Shown: piece by piece, positions 20,060-30,832 of the stretch | How the letters are laid out: each line of letters opens with the position of its first letter | Numbering within the stretch: position 1 is the first letter of the stretch | Assembly: GCF_947623445.1 (NCBI RefSeq) | Contig: NC_135245.1 | Coordinates: forward strand, 6,145,501-6,209,500 | Direction of reading: 5' to 3' | Origin: Clavelina lepadiformis | Lineage: Eukaryota > Chordata > Ascidiacea > Aplousobranchia > Clavelinidae | Length of the DNA: 64,000 nucleotides | Notes under the pieces: model-generated | Told to the model about the DNA's origin: nothing | What the model saw: only the letters and a program-made list of their open reading frames with translations | Databases searched by the model: none | Position numbers and translations under genes: made by a program

Positions 20060-21663
20060 TAAATCCCCCGACCCATAAAAGCTTCGAGGTAGGAATTGTC
20101 GGCGTTAGCAGGTTGCAAGATTTCTTGTTGTCAGCTTGCAATGTGAATGCAGAATTTGTTTTCTCTCTAGCTAGAATTTTGATGCGTCAACAAACGTACC
20201 CAGATGGAATATGCAAAAGAAAAAATACAGCAGTAAACATTCTTCACTAATGCTATGTTATATAGAAGGGTTTTTAAATATTTTGAGATGTTTTTGTTAT
20301 ATACTTTTACCACAAACCAAAGTAACATAAAAGAATCGTAATTGTAAGTTCACACAAAACCTAACACAACAGTTTGAATGAAAGAATTGCCATGATAACT
20401 AAATGCATTTCAATATTTTGACACAATATAATGATATCGGACAACGCGTTTGGTTTTGCCGAATTTATATAGCAAGATAATGTAAGTATAAGGGTGGGTA
20501 AGGTTAAGAGGGTTTGCATAATGCAGGAGAAGAAAATAAAAGTTCGATCAGTCTGAGTAATAAGCTTAATATCGCGATTCGCCCCAATTCGTTTTCTGCT
20601 TGCATTTGTCGTATGCAAGTTATGCGGTACCATTTGTGAATCGAAGTTATATCGGGATAGTCACAAATCAACAGATTCTGACTTATACAGGATAGCAGTT
20701 TGCAACCTGGTATATTATGACAAACAAGACAAAATAATCGTACGGCGTTTTTGTTAACGCTAGTACTTAATGTAAGTCATTTATGAAAGCAATAAAGGTG
20801 GGTCAATATAAAACGTAGCTAAAAGTGCTTAGCGTAAGAAAAGAGTTAAAGAATGCTTTGTAGGTAGACAATGGGTGAAAGTGACCGTTGATAAGTATTT
20901 GGCTTAGTTAGCCTGTGTCCATGCAAATAATAAAATAAAAAATCATCTACCACAAAACATGATATTGAAAAATAAGTATAGATAGAAGTCGACAGGGGGA
21001 TAAGGAATACATTAACTTTTAGTTCAAATTTAAGTTCTCGTTTATGATGATGATGCGTGGTTTACACAGAACAAATAAGATATAACTACAGTATGAATTT
21101 ATATGCGCGTTGTCCTTGGGGACATAAATTTATGAGGTAAAATCAGAGTAAGAAACGTATTTAATATTTTTGTGATTAATAATCATGACATATGTGCGCT
21201 AGCTAATATCTAATAACACCAATAACATGCTACGATTTATTCAGAAATGAGTAATGTACTTTACCGGCTAAGAATTAATCGGGTGCAGAATCAAATGTAG
21301 AAGTGTCCACAACAGATTGATAACTTCGTACTTCTTGATGATTTTTCTTCCATTTTTCTTTTGAGCGATGCTTGTCGCTGGTCTGTGTAGGTTGCTGGCT
21401 TTGGCTAGTGTTGGCTAGCGTCGTCATCATCGTAATCCATAACGCCAGTAGCATGACAGTCATTGTTCGTTAGCGAGATTTCTTTCAACTGGTTACTTCG
21501 AGAATTTTTAAAATGTCTGCCGCAATTTTCTCGCTAACAGACCGTTGAAAGCAGTTTGTCTCTCGATCCTAATCTGACTCCAATTTTCACCTTTCATCAA
21601 TCGAATCTTTCAGAAGTGCAGTGTTCTCTTCTTCGTTTGCAGAAGAAAGACGGGGTTACCATT
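20060..21663. mobile_element. Interior of the LTR element
   Basis: About 1.6 kb of AT-rich sequence without similarity to the tRNA units. Only short reading frames are present (the longest about 90 codons), none with a recognisable retroelement domain. A GGGTCGGGGGA purine-rich stretch next to the left repeat on the minus strand could be a polypurine tract. Nothing else was recognised here. Confidence 0.7.
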
Positions 21664-22433
21664 TATGGGATTTGGGGTGGTGGATTGCTTTCTAGACTGG
21701 CCTAAGCCAAGTCTGACTGTTTGACTCCGCTAATGATTGTCTTTGACTCCGTTGCGTTTACTGTCTTATTTGCTTCTTAAATCAACACCAACTTCATAAG
21801 TTCAAATTGTTATATTGTCCGAATAAGTTGTATCGAATTAGCAATACTACACCATGATCCCACTTTCTTAATAATTCAGTAATAACTTCAATTTTACAGA
21901 ACAAGGGAAATAACTCAGAGAAGAGAGAATTTCCAAGATCCGTTTTGTAAGAGAGCGATTTAAACCAAACATTTCTTTTTATACTAAAATATTGACCCAT
22001 CAGCGCTTCCAAATTACTTCTATATCCACGTGTACATGTGTCCATGTTATTCTAAGCTTTACAGCACAAAGAATTCAAATACAGAAAACCACTTGACACA
22101 CTTACTACATCACATGTTGGTTTGAAACTACGATTTGATTAAAGATACTAGAAAACAATACCTGCTACCATAAAACCACGTGTCGCATATATTGTACGTT
22201 ATCTGAACGTTTTCAAGTACACTCAAACTTTACGCCGTGAAAACAATGCTATTTGAAACACTTCAATCTGCGTTAAATATGTCGGTTCAGAATTTCTTGT
22301 TTGAATAAGAGATTAACACGATAAATACGTCTGTTTTAACATTTACTTAATTCCAGCCAGAGAAACACACAAAAACCGCTTTTAAAATGCCAATTATAAA
22401 ACTTGTTTAATTTGATTATATCCAAACGCCACA
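21664..22433. repeat. Long terminal repeat, right copy
   Basis: About 770 bp, with the same ends as the left copy; it stops directly at the right target-site duplication. Confidence 0.85.
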
Positions 22434-22437
22434 ACAC
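22434..22437. repeat. Target-site duplication, right copy
   Basis: ACAC, matching the left copy. Confidence 0.85.
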
Positions 22438-22446
22438 CATGAGACC
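22438..22446 (-). pseudogene. 5' end of the split tRNA-Gln(CUG)
   Basis: The nine bases GGTCTCATG of the interrupted gene, followed by the normal Gln upstream spacer. Confidence 0.88.
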
Positions 22447-22535
22447 GACGAGACAAACTTTTATATAGTACAATTTGAAATACTGTTTTATGTTATTTAG
22501 AAGCTGTCAAAATATGTAACTTGTTATTCTGTATA

Positions 22536-22626
22536 TCCTTCGAACCGGATTCGAACCAGTGACCTATGGATTTCTGCCTGATATTTCAACTACAGTCCAC
22601 CGCTCTACCAACTGAGCTATCGAAGG
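22536..22626 (-). tRNA. tRNA-Tyr(GUA), intron
   Basis: Reference exons; intron has CCTG and TTCAA variants shared with 27647, 30742, 32785 and 34828. Confidence 0.95.
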
Positions 22627-22887
22627 CACATTCGCAAATCTACAGAAAGCTTTTAAATCATATATTAATGCCAATCAATCGAAGTTTCTTTTCAAAGTTT
22701 TGGTTAAATGTAAGGTTCTAAGAATTTAATATTGTCAGAGCCTCTTTAAAGCAATTTATTTAATACCACAAAATTTTGCAAATTTCAAAAAAGGTTTCAA
22801 CTTCTGCTTACGATGGTTGAGTTTTAGAAACGTAAAAGTGTCCCAGAGTTGTTTGGTTACACATTTCATTAAACAACAAAATGGAAC

Positions 22888-22959
22888 AGGTCTCACCGAG
22901 ATTTGAACTCGGATCGCAGGATTCAAAGTCCTGAGTGCTAACCGTTACACCATGAGACC
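22888..22959 (-). tRNA. tRNA-Gln(UUG)
   Basis: Reference-type. Confidence 0.97.
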
Positions 22960-23043
22960 GACAAGACAACCTTTTATATTGTTGAAATTGACATTCTCTT
23001 TTATGTTTTAAGAAGCTGCCAAAATATATAGCTTGACAAAACA

Positions 23044-23134
23044 TCCTTCGAACCGGATTCGAACCAGTGACCTATGGATTTCTGACTGATATTTCCACTA
23101 CAGTCCACCGCTCTACCAACTGAGCTATCGAAAG
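23044..23134 (-). tRNA. tRNA-Tyr(GUA), intron
   Basis: C2 is U, a wobble with G71; otherwise reference. Confidence 0.9.
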
Positions 23135-23395
23135 CACATTCGAAAATCTACAGAAAGCTTTTAAACCATATTTTAATGCCACTCAATCGAAGTTTCTTTT
23201 CAAAGTTTTGGTTAAATGCAAGGTTCTAAGAATTTCAAAGTGTCAGAGCTTCTTTAAAGCAATTCATTTAATACCACAAATTTGCAAATTTGAAAAAAAA
23301 GGTTTCAACTTCTGCTTACGATGGTTGAGTTTTAGAAACGAAAAAGTTTCCCAGAATTGTTTGGTTACACATTTTATTAAATAACAAAAAGGAAC

Positions 23396-23467
23396 AGGTC
23401 TCACCGAGATTTGAACTCGGATCGCAGGATTCAAAGTCCTGAGTGCTAACCGTTACACCATGAGACC
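23396..23467 (-). tRNA. tRNA-Gln(UUG)
   Basis: Reference-type. Confidence 0.97.
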
Positions 23468-23552
23468 GACGAGACAACTTTTTATATTGTTGAAATTGAG
23501 ATACTCTTTTATGTTATTTAGAAGCTGTCAAAATATGTAGCTTGACAAAAAA

Positions 23553-23643
23553 TCTTTCGAACCGGATTCAAACCAGTGACCTATGGATTTCCGAGTGATA
23601 TTTCCACTACAGTCCACCGCTCTACCAACTGAGCTATCGAAGG
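23553..23643 (-). tRNA. tRNA-Tyr(GUA), acceptor and T-loop variant
   Basis: C2 faces A71 and the invariant C56 is U, which weakens the B box. Twin of 45577. Confidence 0.62.
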
Positions 23644-23905
23644 CACATTCGAAAATCTACAGAAAGCTTTTAAACCATATTTTAATGCCATTCAATCGAA
23701 GTTTCTTTTCAAATTTTTGGTTAAATGTAAGGTTCTGGGAATTTAAAAGTGTCAGGGCTTCTTCAAAGCAATTCATTTAATACCAAAAAATTTTGCAAAT
23801 TTCAAAAATGGTTTTAACTTCTGCTTACGATGGTTGAGTTTTAAAAAGGAAAAAGTTTCCTAGAGTTTGTTTGGATACACATTTCATTAAATAACAAAAA
23901 GAAAC

Positions 23906-23977
23906 AGGTCTCACCGAGATTTGAACTCGGATCGCAGGATTCAAAGTCCTGAGTGCTAATCGTTACACCATGAGACC
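23906..23977 (-). tRNA. tRNA-Gln(UUG)
   Basis: A19; otherwise reference-type. Confidence 0.92.
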
Positions 23978-24062
23978 GACGAGACAACCTTTTATATAGT
24001 ACAATTTGAGATACTGTTTTATGTTATTTAGAAGCTGTCAACAGATGTAGCTTGACAAAAAA

Positions 24063-24153
24063 TCCTTCGAACCGGATTCGAACCAGTGACCTATGGATTT
24101 CTGACTGATATTTCCACTACAGTCCACCGCTCTACCAACTGAGCTATCGAAGG
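24063..24153 (-). tRNA. tRNA-Tyr(GUA), intron
   Basis: Reference exons and intron. Confidence 0.97.
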
Positions 24154-24416
24154 CACATTCGAAAATCTACAGAAAGCTTTTAAAGCATATTTTAATGCCA
24201 CTCAATCGAAGTTTCTTTTCAAATTTTTGGTTAAATGTAAGGTTCTAAGAATTTAAAAGTGTCAGAGTCTCTTTAAAGCAATTCATTTAATACCACAAAA
24301 TTTTGCAAATTAAAAAAAAAAGGTTTCAACTTCTGCTTACGATGGTTGAGTTTTAGAAACGAAAAAGTTTCCCAGAATTGTTTGGTTACACATTTCATTA
24401 AACAACGAAATGGAAC

Positions 24417-24488
24417 AGGTCTGACCGAGATTTGAACTCGGATCGCAGGATTCAGAGTCCTGAGTGCTAACCGTTACACCATGAGACC
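24417..24488 (-). tRNA. tRNA-Gln(CUG), acceptor mismatch
   Basis: C6 faces C67. Confidence 0.75.
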
Positions 24489-24572
24489 GACGAGACAACA
24501 TTTTATATTGTTGAAGTTGAGTTACTCTTTTATGTTATTAAGAAACTGTCAAAGTATGTAGCTTCTTTTACA

Positions 24573-24663
24573 TCCTTCGAACCGGATTCGAACCAGTAAA
24601 CTATGGATTTCTGACTGATATTTCCACTACAGTCCACCGCTCTACCAACTGAGCTATCGAACG
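24573..24663 (-). tRNA. tRNA-Tyr(GUA), variant
   Basis: G2 faces G71 in the acceptor stem; variable-loop positions 46 and 48 are both U. Confidence 0.65.
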
Positions 24664-24924
24664 CACATTCGCATAACTACAGATTGTTTTTAAATCATAT
24701 TTTTATGCCACTCAATCGAATATTCTTTTCAAAGTATTGATTAAATGCAAGGTTCTAAGAATTTAAAAGTGTCAGAGCCTCTACAAAGCAATTCATTTAA
24801 TACCACAAAATTTTGCAAATTTCAAAAAAGGTTTCAACTTCTGCTTACGATGGTTGAGTTTTAGAAACGAAAAAGTTTCCCAGAGTTGTTTGGTTACACA
24901 TTTCATTAAATAACAAAAAGGAAC

Positions 24925-24996
24925 AGGTCTCACCGAGATTTGAACTGGGATCGCAGGATTCAGAGTCCTGAGTGCTAACCGTTACACCATGAGACC
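24925..24996 (-). tRNA. tRNA-Gln(CUG), T-stem mismatch
   Basis: C51 faces C63. Confidence 0.75.
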
Positions 24997-25081
24997 GACG
25001 AGACAACCTTTTATATAGTACAATTTGAGATACTGTTTTATGTTGTTTAGAAGCTGTCAACATATGTAGCTTGACAAAAAA

Positions 25082-25172
25082 TCCTTCCAACCGGATTAGA
25101 ACCAGTGACCTATGGATTTCTGACTGATATTCCCACTACAGTACACCGCTCTACCAACTGAGCTATCGAAGG
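25082..25172 (-). pseudogene. Degenerate tRNA-Tyr(GUA)
   Basis: G6/G67 and U30/C40 mismatches together with U57 in the T loop, which damages the B box. Confidence 0.65.
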
Positions 25173-25433
25173 CACATTCGCATAACTACAGATTGTTTTT
25201 AAATCATATTTTAATGCTACTCAATCGAAGTTTTTTTTCAAAGTATTGGTTAAATGTAAGGTTTTAAGAATTTAAAAGTGTCAGGGCTTCTTCAAAGCAA
25301 TTCATTTAATACCACAAAATTTTGCAAATTTCAAAAAAGGTTTCAACTTCTGCTTACGATGGTTGAGTTTTAGAAACGAAAAAGTTTCCCAGAGTTGTTT
25401 GGTTACACATTTCATTAAATAACAAAGAGGAAC

Positions 25434-25505
25434 AGGTCTCACCGAGATTTGAACTCGGATAGCAGGATTCAGAGTCCTGAGTGCTAACCGTTACACCATG
25501 AGAAC
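25434..25505 (-). tRNA. tRNA-Gln(CUG), acceptor mismatch
   Basis: U2 faces C71; variable-loop G46 is U. Confidence 0.72.
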
Positions 25506-25594
25506 GACGAGACAACATTTTATATAGTACAATTTGAGATACTATTTTATGTTACTTACTAGCTGTCAACATATTTAGCTTGTTATTCTGTATA

Positions 25595-25685
25595 TCCTTC
25601 GAACCGGATTCGAACCAGTGACCTATGCATTTCTTACTGATATTTCCACTATAGTCCACCGCTCTACCAACTGAGCTATCGAAGG
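25595..25685 (-). tRNA. tRNA-Tyr(AUA), stem mismatch
   Basis: G34 is A, giving anticodon AUA, still in a Tyr body with intron. G30 faces G40. Confidence 0.68.
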
Positions 25686-25947
25686 CACATTCGAAAATCT
25701 ACAGAAAGCTTTTAAACCATATTTTAATGCCATTCAATCGAAGTTTCTTTTCAAATTTTTGGTTAAATGTAAGGTTCTGGGAATTTAAAAGTGTCAGGGC
25801 TTCTTCAAAGCAATTCATTTAATACCAAAAAATTTTGCAAATTTCAAAAATGGTTTTAACTTCTGCTTACGATGGTTGAGTTTTAAAAACGAAAAAGTTT
25901 CCTAGAGTTTGTTTGGATACACATTTCATTAAATAACAAAAAGAAAC

Positions 25948-26019
25948 AGGTCTCACCGAGATTTGAACTCGGATCGCAGGATTGAAAGTCCTGAGTGCTA
26001 ATCGTTACACCATGAGACC
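25948..26019 (-). tRNA. tRNA with Gln body and anticodon UUC (Glu type)
   Basis: The anticodon loop is CTTTCAA: G36 is C, so positions 34-36 read UUC, the Glu anticodon for GAA. Acceptor, T and anticodon stems are the fully paired Gln reference, with A19. If transcribed and still charged with Gln it would misread Glu codons; if recognised by GluRS it would be a recruited Glu tRNA. It is the only such copy of 119, so a recent point change is likeliest. Confidence 0.85.
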
Positions 26020-26104
26020 GACAAGACAACCTTTTATATAGTACAATTTGAGATACTGTTTTATGTTATTTAGAAGCTGTCAACATATGTAGCTTGACAA
26101 AAAA

Positions 26105-26195
26105 TCCTTCGAACCGGATTCGAACCAGTGACCTATGGATTTCTGACTGATATTTCCACTACAGTCCACCGCTCTACCAACTGAGCTATCGAAGG
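26105..26195 (-). tRNA. tRNA-Tyr(GUA), intron
   Basis: Reference exons and intron. Confidence 0.97.
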
Positions 26196-26456
26196 CACAT
26201 TCGCAAATCTACAGAAAGCTTTTAAACCATATTTTAATGCCACTCAATCGAAGTTTCTTTTCAAAGTATTGGTTAAATGTAAGGTTATAAGAATTTAAAA
26301 GTGTCAGAGTCTCTTTAATGCAATTCATTTAATACCACAAAATTTTGCAAATTTCAAAAAAGGTTTCAACTTCTGCTTACGATGGTTGAGTTTTAGAAAC
26401 GAAAAAGTTTCCCAGAGTTGTTTGGTTACACATTTCATTAAATAACAAAGAGGAAC

Positions 26457-26528
26457 AGGTCTCACCGAGATTTGAACTCGGATAGCAGGATTCAGAGTCC
26501 TGAGTGCTAACCGTTACACCATGAGAAC
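26457..26528 (-). tRNA. tRNA-Gln(CUG), acceptor mismatch
   Basis: U2/C71 and U46, twin of 25434. Confidence 0.72.
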
Positions 26529-26617
26529 GACGAGACAACATTTTATATAGTACAATTTGAGATACTATTTTATGTTACTTACTAGCTGTCAACATATTTA
26601 GCTTGTTATTCTGTATA

Positions 26618-26708
26618 TCCTTCGAACCGGATTCGAACCAGTGACCTATGGATTTCTTACTGATATTTCCACTACAGTCCACCGCTCTACCAACTGAGCT
26701 ATCGAAGG
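26618..26708 (-). tRNA. tRNA-Tyr(GUA), intron
   Basis: Reference exons. Its spacer matches that of the AUA copy at 25595, so anticodon GUA and AUA differ between near-identical units. Confidence 0.95.
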
Positions 26709-26968
26709 CACATTCGAAAATCTACAGAAAGCTTTTAAACCATATTTTAATGCCATTCAATCGAAGTTTCTTTTCAAATTTTTGGTTAAATGTAAGGTTC
26801 TGGGAATTTAAAAGTGTCAGGGCTTCTTCAAAGCAATTCATTTAATACCACAAATTTTGAAAATTTCAAAAAAGGTTTCAACTTCTGCTTACGATGGTTG
26901 AGTTTTAGAAACGAAAAAGTTTCCAGAGTTGTTTGGTTACACATTTCATCAAAAAAACGAAATGAAAC

Positions 26969-27040
26969 AGGTCTCACCGAGATTTGAAATCGGATCGCAG
27001 GATTCAGAGTCCTGAGTGCTAATCGTTACACCATGAGACC
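26969..27040 (-). tRNA. tRNA-Gln(CUG), B-box variant
   Basis: U53/C61 mismatch and A19. Confidence 0.65.
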
Positions 27041-27125
27041 GACGAGACAACCTTTTATATAGTACAATTTGAGATACTGTTTTATGTTATTAAGAAGCTG
27101 TCAACATATGTAGCTTGACAAAAAA

Positions 27126-27216
27126 TCCTTCGAACCGGATTCGAACCAGTGACCTATGGATTTCTGACTGATATTTCCACTACAGTCCACCGCTCTACCA
27201 ACTGAGCTATCGAAGG
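27126..27216 (-). tRNA. tRNA-Tyr(GUA), intron
   Basis: Reference exons and intron. Confidence 0.97.
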
Positions 27217-27485
27217 CACATTCGCAAATCTACAGAAAGCTTTTAAACCATTTTTTAATGCCACTCAATCGAAGTTTCTTTTCAAAGTATTGGTTAAATG
27301 TAAGGTTCTGAGAATTTAAAAGTGTCAGAGTCTCTTTAATGCAATTCATTTAATACCACAAAATTTTGAAAATTTGCAAATTTGAAAAAAGGTTTCAACT
27401 TCTGCTTACGATGGTTGAATTTTAGAAACGAAAAAGTTTCCCAGAGTTGTTTGGATACACCTTTCATTAAATAACAAAAAGGAAC

Positions 27486-27557
27486 AGGTCTCACCGAGAT
27501 TTGAACTCGGATCGCAGGATTCAGAGTCCTGAGTGCTAACCGTTACACCATGAGACC
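27486..27557 (-). tRNA. tRNA-Gln(CUG)
   Basis: Reference-type body. Confidence 0.96.
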
Positions 27558-27646
27558 GACGAGACAAACTTTTATATAGTACAATTTGAAATACTGTTTT
27601 ATGTTATTTAGAAGCTGTCAAAATATGTAACTTGTTATTCTGTATA

Positions 27647-27737
27647 TCCTTCGAACCGGATTCGAACCAGTGACCTATGGATTTCTGCCTGATATTTCAA
27701 CTACAGTCCACCGCTCTACCAACTGAGCTATCGAAGG
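27647..27737 (-). tRNA. tRNA-Tyr(GUA), intron
   Basis: Reference exons; intron variant as at 22536. Confidence 0.95.
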
Positions 27738-27998
27738 CACATTCGCAAAACTACAGAAAGCTTTTACATCATATATTAATGTCAATCAATCGAAGTTTCT
27801 TTTCAAAGTTTTGGTTAAATGTAAGGTTCTAAGAATTTAATATTGTCAGAGCCTCTTTAAAGCAATTTATTTAATACCACAAAATTTTGCAAATTTCAAA
27901 AAAGGTTTCAACTTCTGCTTACGATGGTTGAGTTTTAGAAACGAAAAAGTGTCCCAGAGTTGTTTGGTTACACATTTCATTAAACAACAAAATGGAAC

Positions 27999-28070
27999 AG
28001 GTCTCACCGAGATTTGAACTCGGATCGCAGGATTCAAAGTCCTGAGTGCTAACCGTTACACCATGAGACC
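27999..28070 (-). tRNA. tRNA-Gln(UUG)
   Basis: Reference-type. Confidence 0.97.
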
Positions 28071-28155
28071 GACAAGACAACCTTTTATATTGTTGAAATT
28101 GACATTCTCTTTTATGTTTTTAAGAAGCTGTCAAAATATATAGCTTGACAAAACA

Positions 28156-28246
28156 TCCTTCGAACCGGATCCGAACCAGTGACCTATGGATTTCTGACTG
28201 ATATTTCCACTACAGTCCACCGCTCTACCAACTGAGCTATCGAAGG
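28156..28246 (-). tRNA. tRNA-Tyr(GUA), T-loop variant
   Basis: The near-universal A58 is G; otherwise reference. Confidence 0.78.
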
Positions 28247-28507
28247 CACATTCGCAAATCTACAGAAAGCTTTTAAACAATATTTTAATGCCACTCAATC
28301 GAAGTTTCTTTTCAAAGTTTTGGTTAAATGTAAGGTTCTAAGAATTTCAAAGTGTCAGAGCTTCTTTAAAGCAATTCATTTAATACCACAAATTTGCAAA
28401 TTTGAAAAAAAAGGTTTCAACTTCTGCTTACGATGGTTGAGTTTTAAAAACGAAAAAGTTTCCCAGAGTTGTTTGGTTACACATTTCATTAAACAACGAA
28501 ATGGAAC

Positions 28508-28579
28508 AGGTCTGACCGAGATTTGAACTCGGATCGCAGGATTCAGAGTCCTGAGTGCTAACCGTTACACCATGAGAAC
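28508..28579 (-). tRNA. tRNA-Gln(CUG), two acceptor mismatches
   Basis: U2/C71 and C6/C67. Confidence 0.6.
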
Positions 28580-28668
28580 GACGAGACAACATTTTATATA
28601 GTACAATTTGAGATACTATTTTATGTTACTTACAAGCTGTCAACATATGTAGCTTGTTATTCTGTATA

Positions 28669-28759
28669 TCCTTCGAACCGGATTCGAACCAGTGACTTAT
28701 GGATTTCTTACTGATATTTCCACTATAGTCCACCGCTCTACCAACTGAGCTATCGAAGG
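28669..28759 (-). tRNA. tRNA-Tyr(AUA), intron
   Basis: A34 gives anticodon AUA; G45 is A; all stems paired. Confidence 0.82.
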
Positions 28760-29021
28760 CACATTCGAAAATCTACAGAAAGCTTTTAAACCATATTTTA
28801 ATGCCATTCAATCGAAGTTTCTTTTCAAATTTTTGGTTAAATGTAAGGTTTTGGGAATTTAAAAGTGTCAGGGCTTCTTCAAAGCAATTCATTTAATACC
28901 AAAAAATTTTGCAAATTTCAAAAATGGTTTTAACTTCTGCTTACGATGGTTGAGTTTTAAAAACGAAAAAGTTTCCCAGAGTTTGTTTGGATACACATTT
29001 CATTAAATAACAAAAAGGAAC

Positions 29022-29093
29022 AGGTCTCACCGAGATTTGAACTCGGATCGCAGGATTCAAAGTCCTGAGTGCTAATCGTTACACCATGAGACC
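29022..29093 (-). tRNA. tRNA-Gln(UUG)
   Basis: A19; otherwise reference-type. Confidence 0.92.
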
Positions 29094-29178
29094 GACGAGA
29101 CAACCTTTTATATAGTACAATTTGAGATACTGTTTTATGTTATTTAGAAGCTGTCAACATATGTAGCTTGACAAAACA

Positions 29179-29269
29179 TCCTTCGAACCGGATTCGAACC
29201 AGTGACCTATAGATTTCTGACTGATATTTCCACTACAGTCCACCGCTCTACCAACTGAGCTATCGAAGG
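29179..29269 (-). tRNA. tRNA-Tyr(GUA), intron
   Basis: U41 makes a G29-U41 wobble. Confidence 0.92.
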
Positions 29270-29355
29270 CACATTCGCAAACCTACAGAAAGCTTTTAAA
29301 CCATATTTTAATGCCACTCAATCGAAGTTTTTTTTCAAAGTATTGGTTATTTAAC

Positions 29356-29385
29356 CTAAGGTAAGGTAAGGTAAGGTAACGTAAG
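29356..29385. repeat. GTAAG pentanucleotide microsatellite in a spacer
   Basis: Six GTAAG-type repeats, two imperfect, where every other unit has a single GTAAG. A local slippage expansion unique in the window. Confidence 0.9.
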
Positions 29386-29559
29386 GTTCTGAGAATTTAA
29401 AAGTGTCAGAGTCTCTTTAATGCAATTCATTTAATACCACAAAATTTGCAAATTAAAAAAAAAAGGTTTCAACTTTTGCTTACGATGGTTGAGCTTTAGA
29501 AACGAAAAAGTTTCCCAGAATTGTTTGGTTAAACATTTTATTAAATAACAAAGAGGAAC

Positions 29560-29631
29560 AGGTCTCACCGAGATTTGAACTCGGATTGCAGGATTCAAAG
29601 TCCTGAGTGCGAACCGTTACACCATGAGACC
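29560..29631 (-). tRNA. tRNA-Gln(UUG), variant
   Basis: A21 is C and variable-loop G46 is A; stems intact. Confidence 0.78.
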
Positions 29632-29720
29632 GACGAGACAATCTTCTATATTGTTGAAATTCACATACTCTTTTATGTTATTTAGAAGCTGTCAAAATAT
29701 ATAGCTTGTTATATTGTATA

Positions 29721-29811
29721 TCCTTCGAACCGGATTCGAACCAGTGACCTATGGATTTCTGACTGATATTCCCACTACAGTCCACCGCTCTACCGACTGA
29801 GCTATCGAAGG
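29721..29811 (-). tRNA. tRNA-Tyr(GUA), intron
   Basis: U17 is C in the D loop, a neutral-looking change; opens higher-order block 1. Confidence 0.95.
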
Positions 29812-30072
29812 CACATGCGAATAACTACAGATTGTTTTTAACTGCTATTTTAATGCCACTCAATCGAAGTTTCTTTTCAAAGTATTGGTTAAATATAAGG
29901 TTCTAAGAATTTAATATTGTCAGAACCTCTTTAAAGCAATTTATTTAATACCACAAAATTTTGCAAATTTCAAAAAAGGTTTCAACTTCTGCTTACGATG
30001 GTTGAGTTTTAGAAACGAAAAAGTTTCCCAGAGTTGTTTGGTTACACATTTCATTAAAAAACAAAATGGAAC

Positions 30073-30144
30073 ATGTCACACTGAGATTTGAACTCGGATC
30101 GCAGGATTCAGAGTCATGAGTGCTAACCGTTACACCATGAGACC
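30073..30144 (-). pseudogene. Degenerate tRNA-Gln(CUG)
   Basis: Mismatches G1/A72, U5/U68, C50/A64 and U29/C41 in three stems. Confidence 0.65.
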
Positions 30145-30229
30145 GACAAAACAACATTTTATATTGTTGAAAATCATATACTCTTTTATGTTATTAAGAA
30201 GCTGTCAAAATATGTAGCTTGACAAAAAA

Positions 30230-30320
30230 TCCTTGAAACCGGATTAGAACCAGTGACCTATGGATTTCTTACTGATATTTCCAATACAGTCCACCGCTCT
30301 ACCGACTGAGCTATCGAAGG
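30230..30320 (-). pseudogene. Degenerate tRNA-Tyr(GUA)
   Basis: C5/C68 mismatch, G6-U67 wobble, U57 in the B box and U37. Confidence 0.65.
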
Positions 30321-30580
30321 CACATTCGCAAATCTACAGAAAGCTTTTAAACCATATTTTAATGCCACTCAATCGAAGTTTCTTTTCAAAATTTGGTTAA
30401 ATGTAAGGTTCTAAGAATTTAATATTGTCAGAACATCTTTAAAGCAATTTATTTAATACCACAAAATTTTGCAAATTTCAAAAAAGGTTTCAACTTCTGC
30501 TTACGATGGTTGAGTTTTAGAAACGAAAAAGTTTCCCAGAGTTGTTTGGTTACACATTTCATTAAATAACAAAAAGGAAC

Positions 30581-30652
30581 AGGTCTCACCGAGATTTGAA
30601 CTCGGATCGCAGGATTCAGAGTCCTGAGTGCTAACCGTTACACCATGAGACC
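30581..30652 (-). tRNA. tRNA-Gln(CUG)
   Basis: Reference-type body. Confidence 0.96.
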
Positions 30653-30741
30653 GACGAGACAAACTTTTATATAGTACAATTTGAAATACTGTTTTATGTT
30701 ATTTAGAAGCTGTCAAAATATGTAACTTGTTATTCTGTATA

Positions 30742-30832
30742 TCCTTCGAACCGGATTCGAACCAGTGACCTATGGATTTCTGCCTGATATTTCAACTACA
30801 GTCCACCGCTCTACCAACTGAGCTATCGAAGG
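30742..30832 (-). tRNA. tRNA-Tyr(GUA), intron
   Basis: Reference exons; 22536-type intron. Confidence 0.95.

Larger units (their letters stand above)
19297..22433. mobile_element. Fossil non-autonomous LTR element inserted in a tRNA-Gln gene
   Basis: A 3,137-bp element has two long direct terminal repeats around a 1.6-kb interior and is flanked by a 4-bp duplication. The interior shows no recognisable gag, protease, reverse transcriptase or integrase, so it is non-autonomous in its present form (TRIM/LARD-like by structure). Four-base duplications fit Ty3/Gypsy-type integration, but the family is not proven. On the minus strand the element begins TGTGG, and TGGTAACCCCGTC two bases inside the upstream repeat is a candidate primer-binding site, so minus is the likelier orientation. 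The two repeats are highly similar but not identical, suggesting a moderate to young age. It is the only interruption of the array. Confidence 0.85.

Noticed and set aside
20029-21463. Short reading frames (62-90 codons) in the interior of the LTR element
   Set aside because: No recognisable domain and no support for coding; treated as part of the fossil element.
19297-22433. Reading the direct repeats at 19.3 and 21.7 kb as a tandem duplication of flanking DNA
   Set aside because: The flanks are tRNA units, there is a 4-bp target duplication, and the empty-site paralogue at 44399-44470 shows a clean insertion.
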